From Natrinema marinum (GTDB lineage: Archaea; Halobacteriota; Halobacteria; Halobacteriales; Natrialbaceae), in NCBI RefSeq assembly GCF_024296685.1, contig NZ_CP100763.1, positions 3,658,001 to 3,722,000 of the forward strand: a stretch of DNA of 64,000 nucleotides. The letters are read 5' to 3'. The position numbers were made by a program, and so were the translations under genes. This document shows, piece by piece, positions 1 to 8,410 of this stretch. Below the pieces are notes generated by a model. The model saw only the letters and a program-made list of their open reading frames with translations, was not told the DNA's origin and did no database searches. Each line of letters begins with the position of its first letter. The first letter of the stretch is position 1.

Positions 1-403
1 AGCTCGCCTCGACGGACTCGAGGTCCAGATCGAGGACGGTCCGGAACGCGCGGTTCTCCTGGTGGCGGATCTCGCCGGAGAACTGCAGGGTCGCCTCGGT
101 GCCGACCGAGTCGGCGATCGCCGCGACCCCCATCGCACACGACATGGCGTCTGGGTCGGGGTTGGGATGCATCAGCACCGTCACCTCGTCGTGGGCGGCC
201 AGTACCCGCTGGAGCCGGACGCCGGGTGGACGGCGGAACCAGCGGATCGCCCACCAGCCGCCCAGAACGAGGCCGACGACGGCGAGGACGAGCAAGGAGA
301 GGACGAGCGGCTCGAGGGAGCGCAACGAGTCGCCGACCGACCCGGCTGCCAGTGGGTCCGCTCCGGCGAACGCGGCCCCTCTCGAGGCGCTCCGAAGGCT
401 CAT
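1..403 (-). CDS. DHH-family phosphoesterase with N-terminal membrane segment (5' part only)
   Basis: Only the first 134 codons lie in the window; the gene runs off the left edge. The start is the ATG read from base 403 downwards. Residues 30-55 are a hydrophobic run ending in Trp and Arg residues, a likely single membrane anchor. At residues 79-86 is HPNPDPDA, matching the metal-binding DHH-type motif of the RecJ/NrnA phosphoesterases, followed by a GEIRHQENR stretch also found in NrnA-like proteins. From the family, the enzyme probably hydrolyses phosphodiester or phosphomonoester bonds in small nucleotides, here tethered to the membrane. The substrate cannot be inferred from the fragment. 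Confidence 0.8.
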   Translation of the reverse strand, partial: MSLRSASRGAAFAGADPLAAGSVGDSLRSLEPLVLSLLVLAVVGLVLGGWWAIRWFRRPPGVRLQRVLAAHDEVTVLMHPNPDPDAMSCAMGVAAIADSVGTEATLQFSGEIRHQENRAFRTVLDLDLESVEAS

Positions 404-456
404 ATCAGCAAATCAAATCGAACCACCAAGAATTTTCCCCATAGCGTCCGGTCCCG

Positions 457-1356
457 TCAGTCGGCCGACTCGTCGCGGTAGCGTTCGATCGCGGCGCGGT
501 ATCCCTCGCGGAACGTCGGGTAGACGAACTCGTAGCCCAGCCCGCGAAGCTTCTCGTTCGAACAGCGCTTGCTCGTCAGGATCCGCCGGCGGCTCGCCTC
601 CGAGAGATCCCCGTCGGCGAGCCGTTCTTCTTTCGTCCGCTTCGCCGGTCGCTCGACGCCGCACTCGTCGGCCAGCCAGTCCGCGAACGCCCACTTCGAG
701 GCGGGTTCGTCGTCGACCACCTGCACCGTTTCGCCGCGCGCGAGGTCCTCCGTGAGCAGGTAGCGGACAGCGCCCGCGGCGTCGTCCCGGTGAACCATGT
801 TCAGGTAGCCTTCGGTGACGGGACCTTCGAGATAGCGCTCGAGCCGGTACCGGCCGGGGCCGTAGAGCCCGGCGTACCGGGCGACAGTCCCCTCGTAGCC
901 GTACTCGGTGGGCAACTCGAGCGCGATCCGCTCGGCCTTGGCGAGCACTTCGGTCTTCTCGGTGGCGGGCTCGAGCGGCGTCTCCTCGTCGACCCAGTCG
1001 CCGTCGTGATCGCCGTGGACGCCCGTCGAGGAGGTGTAGACCAGCCGTTCGGGCGGCTCGTCGCGCTCACCGAAGGCCTCGATCGCCGTCCGCAGCCCCT
1101 CGACGTACACCTCGCGGGCGGCCTCGGCCCCCCGACCGCCGCTGCTGGCCGCGAAGACGATCGCGTCGACATCGGGGACCGACGCGAGCGCCTCACGGTC
1201 GGTGATATCTGCTTGCTCCGCCTCGAAGCCGGCCTCCTCGATCCGTGCGATGCCGTCATCGGAGCGGCGAACGCCGATCGGCTCGTGGCCCCGCTCGGCG
1301 AGCTGTCGACCCAGCTCGAGGCCGACGTGCCCACACCCCAGAATTGCAACCTTCAT
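457..1356 (-). CDS. NAD(P)-binding epimerase/dehydratase-like protein (atypical SDR)
   Basis: This 299-residue protein starts with a Rossmann dinucleotide motif, GCGHVG at residues 7-12, shorter than the classical GxxGxxG. It continues with a YTSSTGVHGD segment near residue 107 and a GLYGPGR loop near residue 160, both typical of extended SDR proteins of the YeeZ/nucleoside-diphosphate-sugar epimerase type. The classical YxxxK pair is not clear (a KAERIALE helix is present), so catalytic activity is uncertain. It is a cytoplasmic single-domain protein with no signal or membrane segment. It lies downstream of the sulfite-oxidase-like gene on the same strand with about 120 bases between them, so co-transcription is possible. 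Confidence 0.8.
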   Translation of the reverse strand: MKVAILGCGHVGLELGRQLAERGHEPIGVRRSDDGIARIEEAGFEAEQADITDREALASVPDVDAIVFAASSGGRGAEAAREVYVEGLRTAIEAFGERDEPPERLVYTSSTGVHGDHDGDWVDEETPLEPATEKTEVLAKAERIALELPTEYGYEGTVARYAGLYGPGRYRLERYLEGPVTEGYLNMVHRDDAAGAVRYLLTEDLARGETVQVVDDEPASKWAFADWLADECGVERPAKRTKEERLADGDLSEASRRRILTSKRCSNEKLRGLGYEFVYPTFREGYRAAIERYRDESAD

Positions 1357-1477
1357 ACTTCGCCTCGTGGTCGGTCGTACATAATTTCACCGCTCGAGGG
1401 CGCTTTTTCGATCGTCTCTCCCCGTATTCTCTGCGTATTTCAACTCGGCACCTCGAGCCGGCCGCGAACGGCCCCGG

Positions 1478-2725
1478 TCACTCGACGGTGACTTCGACCG
1501 AGTGAGGCAAAACGGCGTTCTCGGCGTAGCCGCCCTCGTTCCACGGGTACTCGTCGTCGGCGTCCTCGTCGGGGCCGGCGATCCGCAGGGGCTGGCGGCG
1601 GCCGCGCTCGTCGGTCGCCCGCGAGAGGAGCGTGTAGGTGCCCGGCGAGGGCACCCACTCGTAGCGGAACAGCCGCCAGGCGCAGTCGTAGTTCGGCCCG
1701 AAGAACTCGCCGTCGTCCCAACTGTCGCCGCCGTCGGTCGATATCTCGATGTCGATCACCGCGTCGTCGCCCGCCCAGGCGACGCCGACGACCTCGAGCG
1801 TGCCGTCCGCGCGCGGCGAGATGGTTGCGCCGTCGGCGGGCCGCCCGATGGTCGACTTGACGTTCTCGTCGAAGGTGTAGGGGTGGTCGATCCCGTCGCC
1901 CTCGAGCTGGTCCCAGGTGTCGAACGTCGACACCGTCGCGTGCGAGTCGGGCTCGACGCCTTCGGGGTGGATCCGGTAGGCCGACTGTTGCCACTGGGTG
2001 TAATCGTCGCCGTCGCGGTCCGCCCACTCGGGGCCGTGGACCATCGTCTCCGCGACGTGGAGTTCGGCGAGCCACTTGACGCTGTTGACGCCGTACCAGC
2101 CAGGAACGAGCAGCCGGACGGGGTGGCCGTGTTCGGGTGGGAGCGGTTCGCCGTTCATCTCGTAGGCGAGGATGCAGTCCTCGAGGACCTTCGCCATCGG
2201 GATCGAGCGGGCGAACAGGTCGTTCTCGCCCTCGACCTCGGGGTGATCGCCGCCGACCGCGGTGAGCCACGTTCCGTCGTCGGTCGCCGCGCCGTGATCG
2301 GCCAGGATCGACCGCAGCGGCGCGCCGGTCCAGATCGCGGTGCTGACGGCTCCGTACTCCCACTGGACGCTACCCGTCTCGGGGTCGAAGTAGCCCCGCC
2401 CGTTGCCGGCACACTCCATCGTGTGCGCGACCGCGACCGTCGGATACTCCTCGCGAATGTCGGCCATCCCTAGGTCGGCCTCGCGGTCGACCGCGCCGCC
2501 AAGCGAGACGGTCCACTCCGCGGCCGCGGGATCGAGCGTCTCGTTGCGGTGACAGACGTAGTGTTCCTCGATCGGCGTGAGCCAGTTCGCGTACGTTTCC
2601 CGGTCGGCGGCACCGACGACCCGATACCGATCCTCGAGATCGGTGACGGCCTCGGTGCCGGGTTTGCGCTCTACGATCTCGTCGACCTCCCGTTGCCGGT
2701 TCTCGCTGCGCGTCGAGTTCGACAT
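1478..2725 (-). CDS. Sulfite-oxidase-like molybdopterin oxidoreductase
   Basis: 415 residues. ECAGNGRG around Cys105 matches the cysteine that binds molybdenum in the sulfite oxidase/nitrate reductase fold (CAGNRR in eukaryotic sulfite oxidase). GVNSVKWL and the HGHPVRLLVPGWYG region are typical of the cofactor domain. The last 130 residues, with VVGVAWAGDD and STDGGDSWDDG, look like the Ig-like dimerisation domain. The reading frame stays open upstream to base 3385, but that extension overlaps the next gene antisense and has no recognisable sequence, so the ATG at 2725 is chosen. No twin-arginine signal is seen, so the protein is probably cytoplasmic. No haem domain is present, and the electron acceptor is unknown. 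Confidence 0.88.
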   Translation of the reverse strand: MSNSTRSENRQREVDEIVERKPGTEAVTDLEDRYRVVGAADRETYANWLTPIEEHYVCHRNETLDPAAAEWTVSLGGAVDREADLGMADIREEYPTVAVAHTMECAGNGRGYFDPETGSVQWEYGAVSTAIWTGAPLRSILADHGAATDDGTWLTAVGGDHPEVEGENDLFARSIPMAKVLEDCILAYEMNGEPLPPEHGHPVRLLVPGWYGVNSVKWLAELHVAETMVHGPEWADRDGDDYTQWQQSAYRIHPEGVEPDSHATVSTFDTWDQLEGDGIDHPYTFDENVKSTIGRPADGATISPRADGTLEVVGVAWAGDDAVIDIEISTDGGDSWDDGEFFGPNYDCAWRLFRYEWVPSPGTYTLLSRATDERGRRQPLRIAGPDEDADDEYPWNEGGYAENAVLPHSVEVTVE

Positions 2726-2808
2726 GGCGGTCGGACACCACCGAGGGCGATAAATCCCTGTGGCGAGGTAGCAATCGACACGCCAGCGCACGCCGGAACC
2801 GAGCGCGG

Positions 2809-3234
2809 CTACGGCGCGCCGTCCGCGATCACGTACTGGATATGGACGAACTCCGCGAACGACATCGGCGCTCTTCCCTCGATCTTCTGCTGGATCTCCT
2901 TTGCGTCCATCTCGATCGCGAGGTCGCTCTCGACCGCGTCGACGTCGAGTACGGCCGTCGACATCCCCAACAGCAGGTGCTCGAGCGCCATCGTGACGAT
3001 CGTCTCTGCATCGGGCGTCCCCTCCGCGAGCGCCTGGATCTCGGCGGCCGCCTCGAGCGTCAACTCGGGCGAGTCGCCCGCGGCGAGCGCCTCGAGGGTC
3101 GCCTCCTCGAGGTCGGTGTCGGCTGCGACGGTGGCAGGCCCGCGGTCGTCGACGATCGCTGCGAGGTCGTCCTCGTACTCGGCCCGGAGGTCGGCCGGCG
3201 AGTCGGGGACGGTCATCCGTTGTTCGTAGAACAT
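2809..3234 (-). CDS. DUF5791-like haloarchaeal protein
   Basis: A 141-residue acidic protein of unknown function, resembling haloarchaeal DUF5791 proteins from memory of the family. It is mostly helical, with an EYEDDLAAIVDDRG helix near the N terminus and a C-terminal segment MSFAEFVHIQYVIADGAP. It has no membrane segment, cysteine pairs or catalytic motif. The ATG at 3234 gives MFYEQRMTVPDSP; an internal ATG at 3216 is the alternative. The gene diverges from cetZ, leaving about 165 bases for both promoters. Confidence 0.7.
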   Translation of the reverse strand: MFYEQRMTVPDSPADLRAEYEDDLAAIVDDRGPATVAADTDLEEATLEALAAGDSPELTLEAAAEIQALAEGTPDAETIVTMALEHLLLGMSTAVLDVDAVESDLAIEMDAKEIQQKIEGRAPMSFAEFVHIQYVIADGAP

Positions 3235-3390
3235 ACCCGGAGTGAGGAGAATCCGGCAGAAAGGTATTGTGAACCCCGCCGATTCTCGCGTGGCTTCCGG
3301 CCGGTCTTCGAAGCCCGCCGAACCGCCGCCCGCTCGAGCGAGCCACATCCGGGCTCGGTTCACCGGAACGTTCAACAGGTCTCACTTACA

Positions 3391-3394
3391 GGAG
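3391..3394 (+). promoter_or_regulatory. Shine-Dalgarno site that fixes the cetZ start
   Basis: GGAG lies six bases before the ATG at 3401 and matches the anti-Shine-Dalgarno end of 16S rRNA. The frame is open upstream to 3242, but only the 3401 ATG has this spacing and yields the family N terminus MKVALIGVGQAGGK. Confidence 0.6.
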
Positions 3395-3400
3395 AGTGAT

Positions 3401-4483
3401 ATGAAAGTAGCCCTGATCGGAGTCGGTCAGGCCGGCGGCAAGATCACCGAACGGCTCGCCCGGTTCGACGCGGACATGGGCTTCGGGGCCGTCCAAGGTG
3501 CGCTGGCCGTCAACTCCGCCGAACCCGACCTCCAGTCTCTACAGTACGTCGACACGCAGTTGATCGGTGCCGATCGCGTCAACGGCCACGGCGTCGGCGG
3601 CGATAACGAACTCGGAACCGAAGTGATGCAGTCGGATATCGAACAGGTACTGGGCTCGCTCGACGGCCGCGTAACGTCGAAAGCGGAGGCCATCTTCGTC
3701 GTCGCCGGCCTCGGCGGCGGCACCGGCAGCGGCGGCGCGCCCGTTCTCGTCCACCACCTCCAGCGGGTCTACGACGTCCCGGTCTACGCGCTCGGCGTCC
3801 TGCCGGGTCGCAACGAGGGCGCGCTCTACCAGGCCAACGCGGGCCGCTCGCTGAAGACCCTGCTTCGCGAGGCCGACGCGACGCTGCTGATCGACAACGA
3901 CTCGTGGCACGAACAGGGCGAAAGCGTCGAGGGTGCCTTCGAGACGATCAACGACCGCATCGCGAAGCGGGTCGGCCTGCTGTTCGCTTCCGGTGAGGCC
4001 GTCGAGGGCGTCGGCGAGAGCGTCGTGGACTCGAGCGAGGTCATCAACACCCTCCGGGCGGGCGGCGTCGCGGCGCTTGGCTACGCGACCGCTGTCGCGA
4101 GCGAGGACAGCGCGGAGAACATCACCACCGCGATGACCGTCGCGAGACAGGCCCTGCTGACCGGGACGAGTCTGCCCGAGGCGACGACGGCTGACTCGGC
4201 GCTGCTGGTCATCGCCGGCAAACCCGAGACGATCCCCCGCAAGGGCGTCGAGAAAGCCCGCCGCTGGCTCGAGGACGAGACCGGGAGCATGCAGGTCCGG
4301 GGCGGGGACTTCCCGCTCGACAGCGACCGACTGGGCGCGCTGGTGTTGCTCGGCGGCGCGGAGCGCTCCGATCGCGTCCAGGCGTTCATGGAACGCGCCC
4401 GAGAAGCCAAGGAGGCCCAGGAGGACGAATCGACGGACCACGCGGCGGCGTTCGAAGACGACCGCCTCGAGAACCTCTTTTAG
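3401..4483 (+). CDS. cetZ: CetZ tubulin-like cytoskeletal protein
   Basis: 360 residues of the archaeal CetZ branch of the tubulin/FtsZ superfamily, GTP-binding proteins that assemble near the membrane and affect cell shape in haloarchaea. GVGQAGGK at 7-14 is the first nucleotide loop, and GGGTGSG at residues 105-111 is the tubulin signature in its CetZ form. RVNGHGVGGDNELG near residue 60 and VLPGRNEGALYQ are typical CetZ loops. The C terminus DDRLENLF resembles the short acidic tails of CetZ1/CetZ2. Sequence feel is closer to CetZ2 than CetZ1, but the paralogue is not certain. It is a single gene with its own upstream region, divergent from the DUF5791-like gene. Confidence 0.93.
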   Translation: MKVALIGVGQAGGKITERLARFDADMGFGAVQGALAVNSAEPDLQSLQYVDTQLIGADRVNGHGVGGDNELGTEVMQSDIEQVLGSLDGRVTSKAEAIFVVAGLGGGTGSGGAPVLVHHLQRVYDVPVYALGVLPGRNEGALYQANAGRSLKTLLREADATLLIDNDSWHEQGESVEGAFETINDRIAKRVGLLFASGEAVEGVGESVVDSSEVINTLRAGGVAALGYATAVASEDSAENITTAMTVARQALLTGTSLPEATTADSALLVIAGKPETIPRKGVEKARRWLEDETGSMQVRGGDFPLDSDRLGALVLLGGAERSDRVQAFMERAREAKEAQEDESTDHAAAFEDDRLENLF

Positions 4484-4536
4484 CGCCGTCTGAAACGTCG
4501 GAAGGGCTTTTTACCCTCGGTTCGCTCACAGTGACA

Positions 4537-6468
4537 ATGACCGAGGAGTGGACCGGTGGCGTCGTCACGGACCGCGGCGACGGCCCGCCCGCCGTCGAGG
4601 AGTGGCGGTCGGTGTCGGTTCCCGGGCGGCCCGCGGCGTTCGCCGACGAGGGCCCGATCGCCTATCGAACGACCTTCGCCGACCCCCGGAGCGATCCGAG
4701 CGAGCGCGCGCTGCTCGAGCTCCGCGGGGCCTACGACCGCGCGACGATCTGGCTGAACGGGACGGAACTGACGACCCACGAGCCCCATTTCGTTCCCCTT
4801 CGGCTCGAGGTCGAGCCCGACCCCGAGAACGAACTGGTGATCGTCTGCGAACGCCCCGATGCATTCGACGGGATCTACGGCACCGACGCGGTGCCCGACC
4901 ATTTCGGAACGCCCGCCATCTGGTGGGGCGTCGAACTCGAGTCCCGGCCCGCGACGTTCGTCCGGCGTTTCGAGGCGCGACCACGGCTGGGTGCGAACCC
5001 GAACGGGGACGCCGAGGCGTCCTCGAGCCCGAACGGACCCGACGCAACCGCGGGGAACGCGACCACCGACGGCGCAGGCGCCGCGATCGACGTGACGCTC
5101 GAGATCGACGCCGGACGGGCGGTCGACGACGCGGTGACGCTGTCGGTCCGACCCGAGGGGTTCCGCGGGGGTGCCACGATGGAGCGCGTACCGGTCGTGG
5201 CCGCGGCGGGCGAGCGGACGACGGTGACAAAGACGATTCCGATCCGGAAGCCGTCGCTGTGGTGGCCCCGCGAGCACGGGCCCCAGAGCCGCTATACGAT
5301 CCAGGCGAAACTCGGCGGCGACGCGCTCGAGCGGACCGTCGGCCTCCGGGAGATCGAGTGCGACGAGGACGGCCTGCTGGTCAACGGCCGCCGCGTCCGA
5401 CCCCGCGGGTTCGCGCGGCTCCCCGGCGGCGACCCGCGCGAGGACGTCGATCGGGCGGTCGAAGCCAACGCGACGATCCTCCGAACCCACGCGCACGTGC
5501 CGCCGCACGACCTCTACGAGGCCTGCGACGAGGCGGGCCTGCTCGTCTGGCAGGATCTGCCCGCCGTCGGTCCCGACCTGCCGGTCGAGCGAGGGACCGA
5601 ACTGGCGGCCGCGCTCGCCGAGGAGTACGGCCGCCACCCGAGTCTCGCGATGTACGGCGTCCAGGACCGACCCACCGATCCGTTCGCGGAGCCACTCGGG
5701 AGCGGTCTCCTCTCGAGACTGCGCTTTCGCTATCGCGCGTGGCGCACGTCGGTCGACGACGGCCCCGCGCAGGGGCTCGCCGACTCGTTCCCCGACGACC
5801 GGCCCGTCGTGGCGACGATCGGCGCGCCGGGGACCGGTGCGGAGGCCGCCCACCTCGCGCTCGGTTGGCAGTACCTCGCGGCAGACGACATCGACTGGCT
5901 GCTCGAGACTTATCCCTCGCTGGGCGATCGCGTCGGCTGGTTCGGTGCTGGCTCGCTCGCGGACGACGACGCCGATCCGGCGGACGTGGCGGGGCTCGAC
6001 GCGGCCCTGCTCGAGCGCCGGGCGACTGACGCCGAGGGCTCACAGCGCGAACAGGCGCGAACGCTGAAGACGGTCGCCGAGGGGCTCCGCCGACGGGGCT
6101 GTGGGCTCCTCGCGGCATCGGCGATCCGGGACAGCGCGCCGGGCGGCGGGATGGGCGTCCACGCCGTCGACGGCGAGCCGAAACTCGCCGCCGAGGCGAT
6201 CGCCCAGTCGTTCGAGCCAGTACAGGCCGTTCTCGACGGTCCCGCCCGGTCCGGGACGGTCGCCATTACGCTCTGTAACGACACCGACGAGGCCCTCGAG
6301 GCGATCGTCGGCTGGCGTGCCGGTGAGAACACGGACACCGAGCGGGTCAGCGTCGAGCCGTTCGAGACGGCCGACGCCGGCTCGGCGCGGATTCCGGGCG
6401 ACGCCGAGCGGGTCGACCTCGAGGTCGGGATCGACGATCGGCGGATTCGTAACCGATACCATTTATAA
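4537..6468 (+). CDS. Glycoside hydrolase family 2-like protein, probably without the usual catalytic acid/base
   Basis: 643 residues laid out like a GH2 enzyme. An N-terminal jelly-roll region contains RATIWLNGTEL and AIWWGVELE, a middle beta-sandwich follows, and a TIM-barrel-like part has RGFARLPGGD, ILRTHAHVPPHDLYEACDEAGLLVWQDLP and HPSLAMYG. In beta-mannosidases the last motif continues to Asn-Glu, the acid/base; here it reads GVQDR. No obvious replacement was found, so it may be a binding protein or an altered enzyme. No signal peptide is present. A GTG six bases upstream is a possible alternative start. It is transcribed in the same direction as cetZ, 50 bases downstream. Confidence 0.72.
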   Translation: MTEEWTGGVVTDRGDGPPAVEEWRSVSVPGRPAAFADEGPIAYRTTFADPRSDPSERALLELRGAYDRATIWLNGTELTTHEPHFVPLRLEVEPDPENELVIVCERPDAFDGIYGTDAVPDHFGTPAIWWGVELESRPATFVRRFEARPRLGANPNGDAEASSSPNGPDATAGNATTDGAGAAIDVTLEIDAGRAVDDAVTLSVRPEGFRGGATMERVPVVAAAGERTTVTKTIPIRKPSLWWPREHGPQSRYTIQAKLGGDALERTVGLREIECDEDGLLVNGRRVRPRGFARLPGGDPREDVDRAVEANATILRTHAHVPPHDLYEACDEAGLLVWQDLPAVGPDLPVERGTELAAALAEEYGRHPSLAMYGVQDRPTDPFAEPLGSGLLSRLRFRYRAWRTSVDDGPAQGLADSFPDDRPVVATIGAPGTGAEAAHLALGWQYLAADDIDWLLETYPSLGDRVGWFGAGSLADDDADPADVAGLDAALLERRATDAEGSQREQARTLKTVAEGLRRRGCGLLAASAIRDSAPGGGMGVHAVDGEPKLAAEAIAQSFEPVQAVLDGPARSGTVAITLCNDTDEALEAIVGWRAGENTDTERVSVEPFETADAGSARIPGDAERVDLEVGIDDRRIRNRYHL

Positions 6469-6776
6469 GCGTCGCGCAGTGTGTGCCACACTCCAACATG
6501 GCACGAGGAGGGCCCTGCTAACCGGTTTCAGGGGTTTGGCGACCGGTACATTTAAATTACAAGGGACAGTAGTTGCGGGTACCAGAACGCCACCGGGGCG
6601 CGTATCGCTCGACGATCGATGACAGGAAATCTTATTCACCGAGGTTTCGCAGATCGTGAGCAGCCGCTTCGAGCGGCCGGACGGCTGTCGATCGGGTTCT
6701 CTCACTCAGTAGCGAGAGATCCGTACGGCCTCCAGTCGGCTCCCCGGTGCGGGTATGGCACAGAGGTTTGAGTAAC
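6469..6776. other. Intergenic region of 308 bases with promoter-like AT patches
   Basis: There is no convincing gene here. An isolated AT-rich element TTTAAATT begins near 6551, and a weaker one (CTTATTC) lies near 6630; either could be the TATA box for the coiled-coil gene, giving a leader of 110-200 bases. A 50-codon frame from 6619 to 6771 ends five bases before that gene, but its composition is not protein-like. Confidence 0.4.
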
Positions 6777-7658
6777 ATGGTAGACGAATCGAAGAACATC
6801 GAACTGACAGAGGACGACCTAGAAAACAAATCGAAAGGACAGCTCATCAAGATGGCCGGTCAACTGCGAGACCGGCGCAACGAGCTGAACCAGATGGCTT
6901 CCGAGCGGGCTTCTAAACGCGACGACCTCAACGCGAAGACTCGCGAGAAGGTCGACGAAGCCCAGGAACACCGCGAGAAACGCGACGAGTTAAACGAGCA
7001 GGTCCAAGAGCACAAGGAGAGCCGCAACGAGCTCAACGCCGAGGCCAACGAGCTGTTCGACAAGGTCGAGCAGCTCAAGTCGGACATGGAGCTCGACGAG
7101 GGCAAGGACCTCGAAGAGCTCGAATCCGAGATCGAAGACCTCGAGTTCAAACAGCAGACCGAGGTCCTCTCGAGCGAGGAGGAAAAGGAGCTCATCGAGA
7201 AGATCGAGAGCAAGCGCGAGGAGTACGAGGAGCGCAAACAGAAGCTCGATCAGAACGAGGATTTAGAGGAACTCGTCGAGGAAGCCGAGGAAGTGCGCTC
7301 GGAGGCCTCCCAGCACCACCAGAAGGTGACTGAACTGGCGGACAAGGCCCAGGAACACCACAACCAGATGATCGAGGCCTACCGCGAGGCCGACGACATC
7401 CGCGACGAGGCCGACGAGATGCACGAGAAGTTCGTCGAGGCCCAGGAGGCCGCCGACCGCCACCACGAGGACTTCGTCCGCGTCCAGAAGCGCCTGCGCG
7501 AACTGGACAAGAAAGAAGAAGAGGAGCGCAAGTCCGAGCGCGACAAGAAGAAAGAGGAGGCCAAAGAAGAGGCCGAAGAGATCTATCAGAAGTTCAAGGA
7601 AGGCGAGACCTTGGACACCGAGGACCTGATGAAGCTCCAGAAGACGGGACTGCTGTAA
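6777..7658 (+). CDS. Archaeal coiled-coil protein
   Basis: 293 residues, nearly all Glu, Lys, Arg, Asp, Gln and Leu in heptad-like order, predicting one long coiled coil (about residues 15-280) with no membrane segment. It resembles the widespread archaeal coiled-coil family grouped as COG1340, whose role is unknown. A short polar break near residues 105-125 (DMELDEGKDLEELE) may hinge two coils. A distinct tail, GETLDTEDLMKLQKTGLL, may be a docking motif. The ATG at 6777 is chosen because the MVDESKNIELTEDDL start looks native, whereas the ten codons upstream do not. Some databases label this family phosphoserine phosphatase; nothing here supports that. Confidence 0.85.
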   Translation: MVDESKNIELTEDDLENKSKGQLIKMAGQLRDRRNELNQMASERASKRDDLNAKTREKVDEAQEHREKRDELNEQVQEHKESRNELNAEANELFDKVEQLKSDMELDEGKDLEELESEIEDLEFKQQTEVLSSEEEKELIEKIESKREEYEERKQKLDQNEDLEELVEEAEEVRSEASQHHQKVTELADKAQEHHNQMIEAYREADDIRDEADEMHEKFVEAQEAADRHHEDFVRVQKRLRELDKKEEEERKSERDKKKEEAKEEAEEIYQKFKEGETLDTEDLMKLQKTGLL

Positions 7659-7912
7659 GTCGATTTCGTCTACCGCGTCTTTTCTCCCGATATTCGGGAT
7701 TCGAAAGCGGGCGTGTAGCGCTGCCTGTCGGGAGTGAGGGAAGCGACGCGTCGGCGTCCTGGCCGATCCCCGCCTCGAGCGCGCTCTCAGCGCCGTCGGT
7801 CACGGTCGGCTGAGGGTTCACCTCTCGTGACAGTCTCGAATCCGTTCTCATCGCCTGTGAACCGAGGGCGCTATTTTGTCCGTACGCGTGATCGACGCGA
7901 CCTAGCAGAGCA

Positions 7913-8347
7913 ATGAAATCGAACGAACGTCGGTCGGTCGAGAGCCCGACCGCTCGAGAACGACTCACCGAGTTCTACGCGGCGTTCAACCACGTCGTGA
8001 CCGACCGCAGTGAACTCGACGAGATGGCGGCGCTGTTGACCGACGACGCGACCTGGACGGACGCGACGACCGGCGACCGAGCCGATCGGACCTACGTGGG
8101 GATCGACGCCGTCCTCGAGAACGTCGTCGCGACACCGGGCGAACGGTCCGATCACGTACAGGCGCTTCCGGAGCGATTCGTCGATGCGGGCGACACCGTA
8201 GTGGTAGAGGGAGCATACGTCGGCACGGCCGACGGTAGGAACTTCGATATCGCGTTCGCTCACGTGTTCGACCTGCGTGACGGCCGGATAGCCGGCTGTA
8301 CGGCCTACAGGGATACCGCGATCGAAAATCAAGTATTCGATGCCTAA
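7913..8347 (+). CDS. SnoaL/NTF2-fold protein
   Basis: 144 residues. The pattern LTEFYAAFNHVVTDRSELDEMAALLTDDATWTD, followed by YVGIDAVLENV and a C-terminal sheet (DTVVVEGAYVG, IAFAHVFDLRDGRIAGCTAYRD), is that of SnoaL-like proteins of the NTF2 superfamily. Members are small-molecule isomerases, hydrolases or ligand-binding proteins; the ligand is not predictable. An AT-rich ctatttt lies about 40 bases before the ATG. Its 3' end (AGTATTCGAT, 8332-8341) recurs at 8393-8402 just before the next gene. Confidence 0.78.
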   Translation: MKSNERRSVESPTARERLTEFYAAFNHVVTDRSELDEMAALLTDDATWTDATTGDRADRTYVGIDAVLENVVATPGERSDHVQALPERFVDAGDTVVVEGAYVGTADGRNFDIAFAHVFDLRDGRIAGCTAYRDTAIENQVFDA

Positions 8348-8410
8348 CGCGGCGTACCCCCGGCCAATCCGGAGCGGGAACCCACGGCGCGCAGTATTCG
8401 ATCTATAACA

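Noticed and set aside
2726-3385. Long N-terminal extension of the sulfite-oxidase-like frame
   Set aside because: It lies antisense across the DUF5791-like gene, has an Arg-rich composition, and the family N terminus starts at 2725.
6619-6771. A 50-codon frame just before the coiled-coil gene
   Set aside because: No family, mixed composition and an unusual codon pattern; treated as leader DNA.
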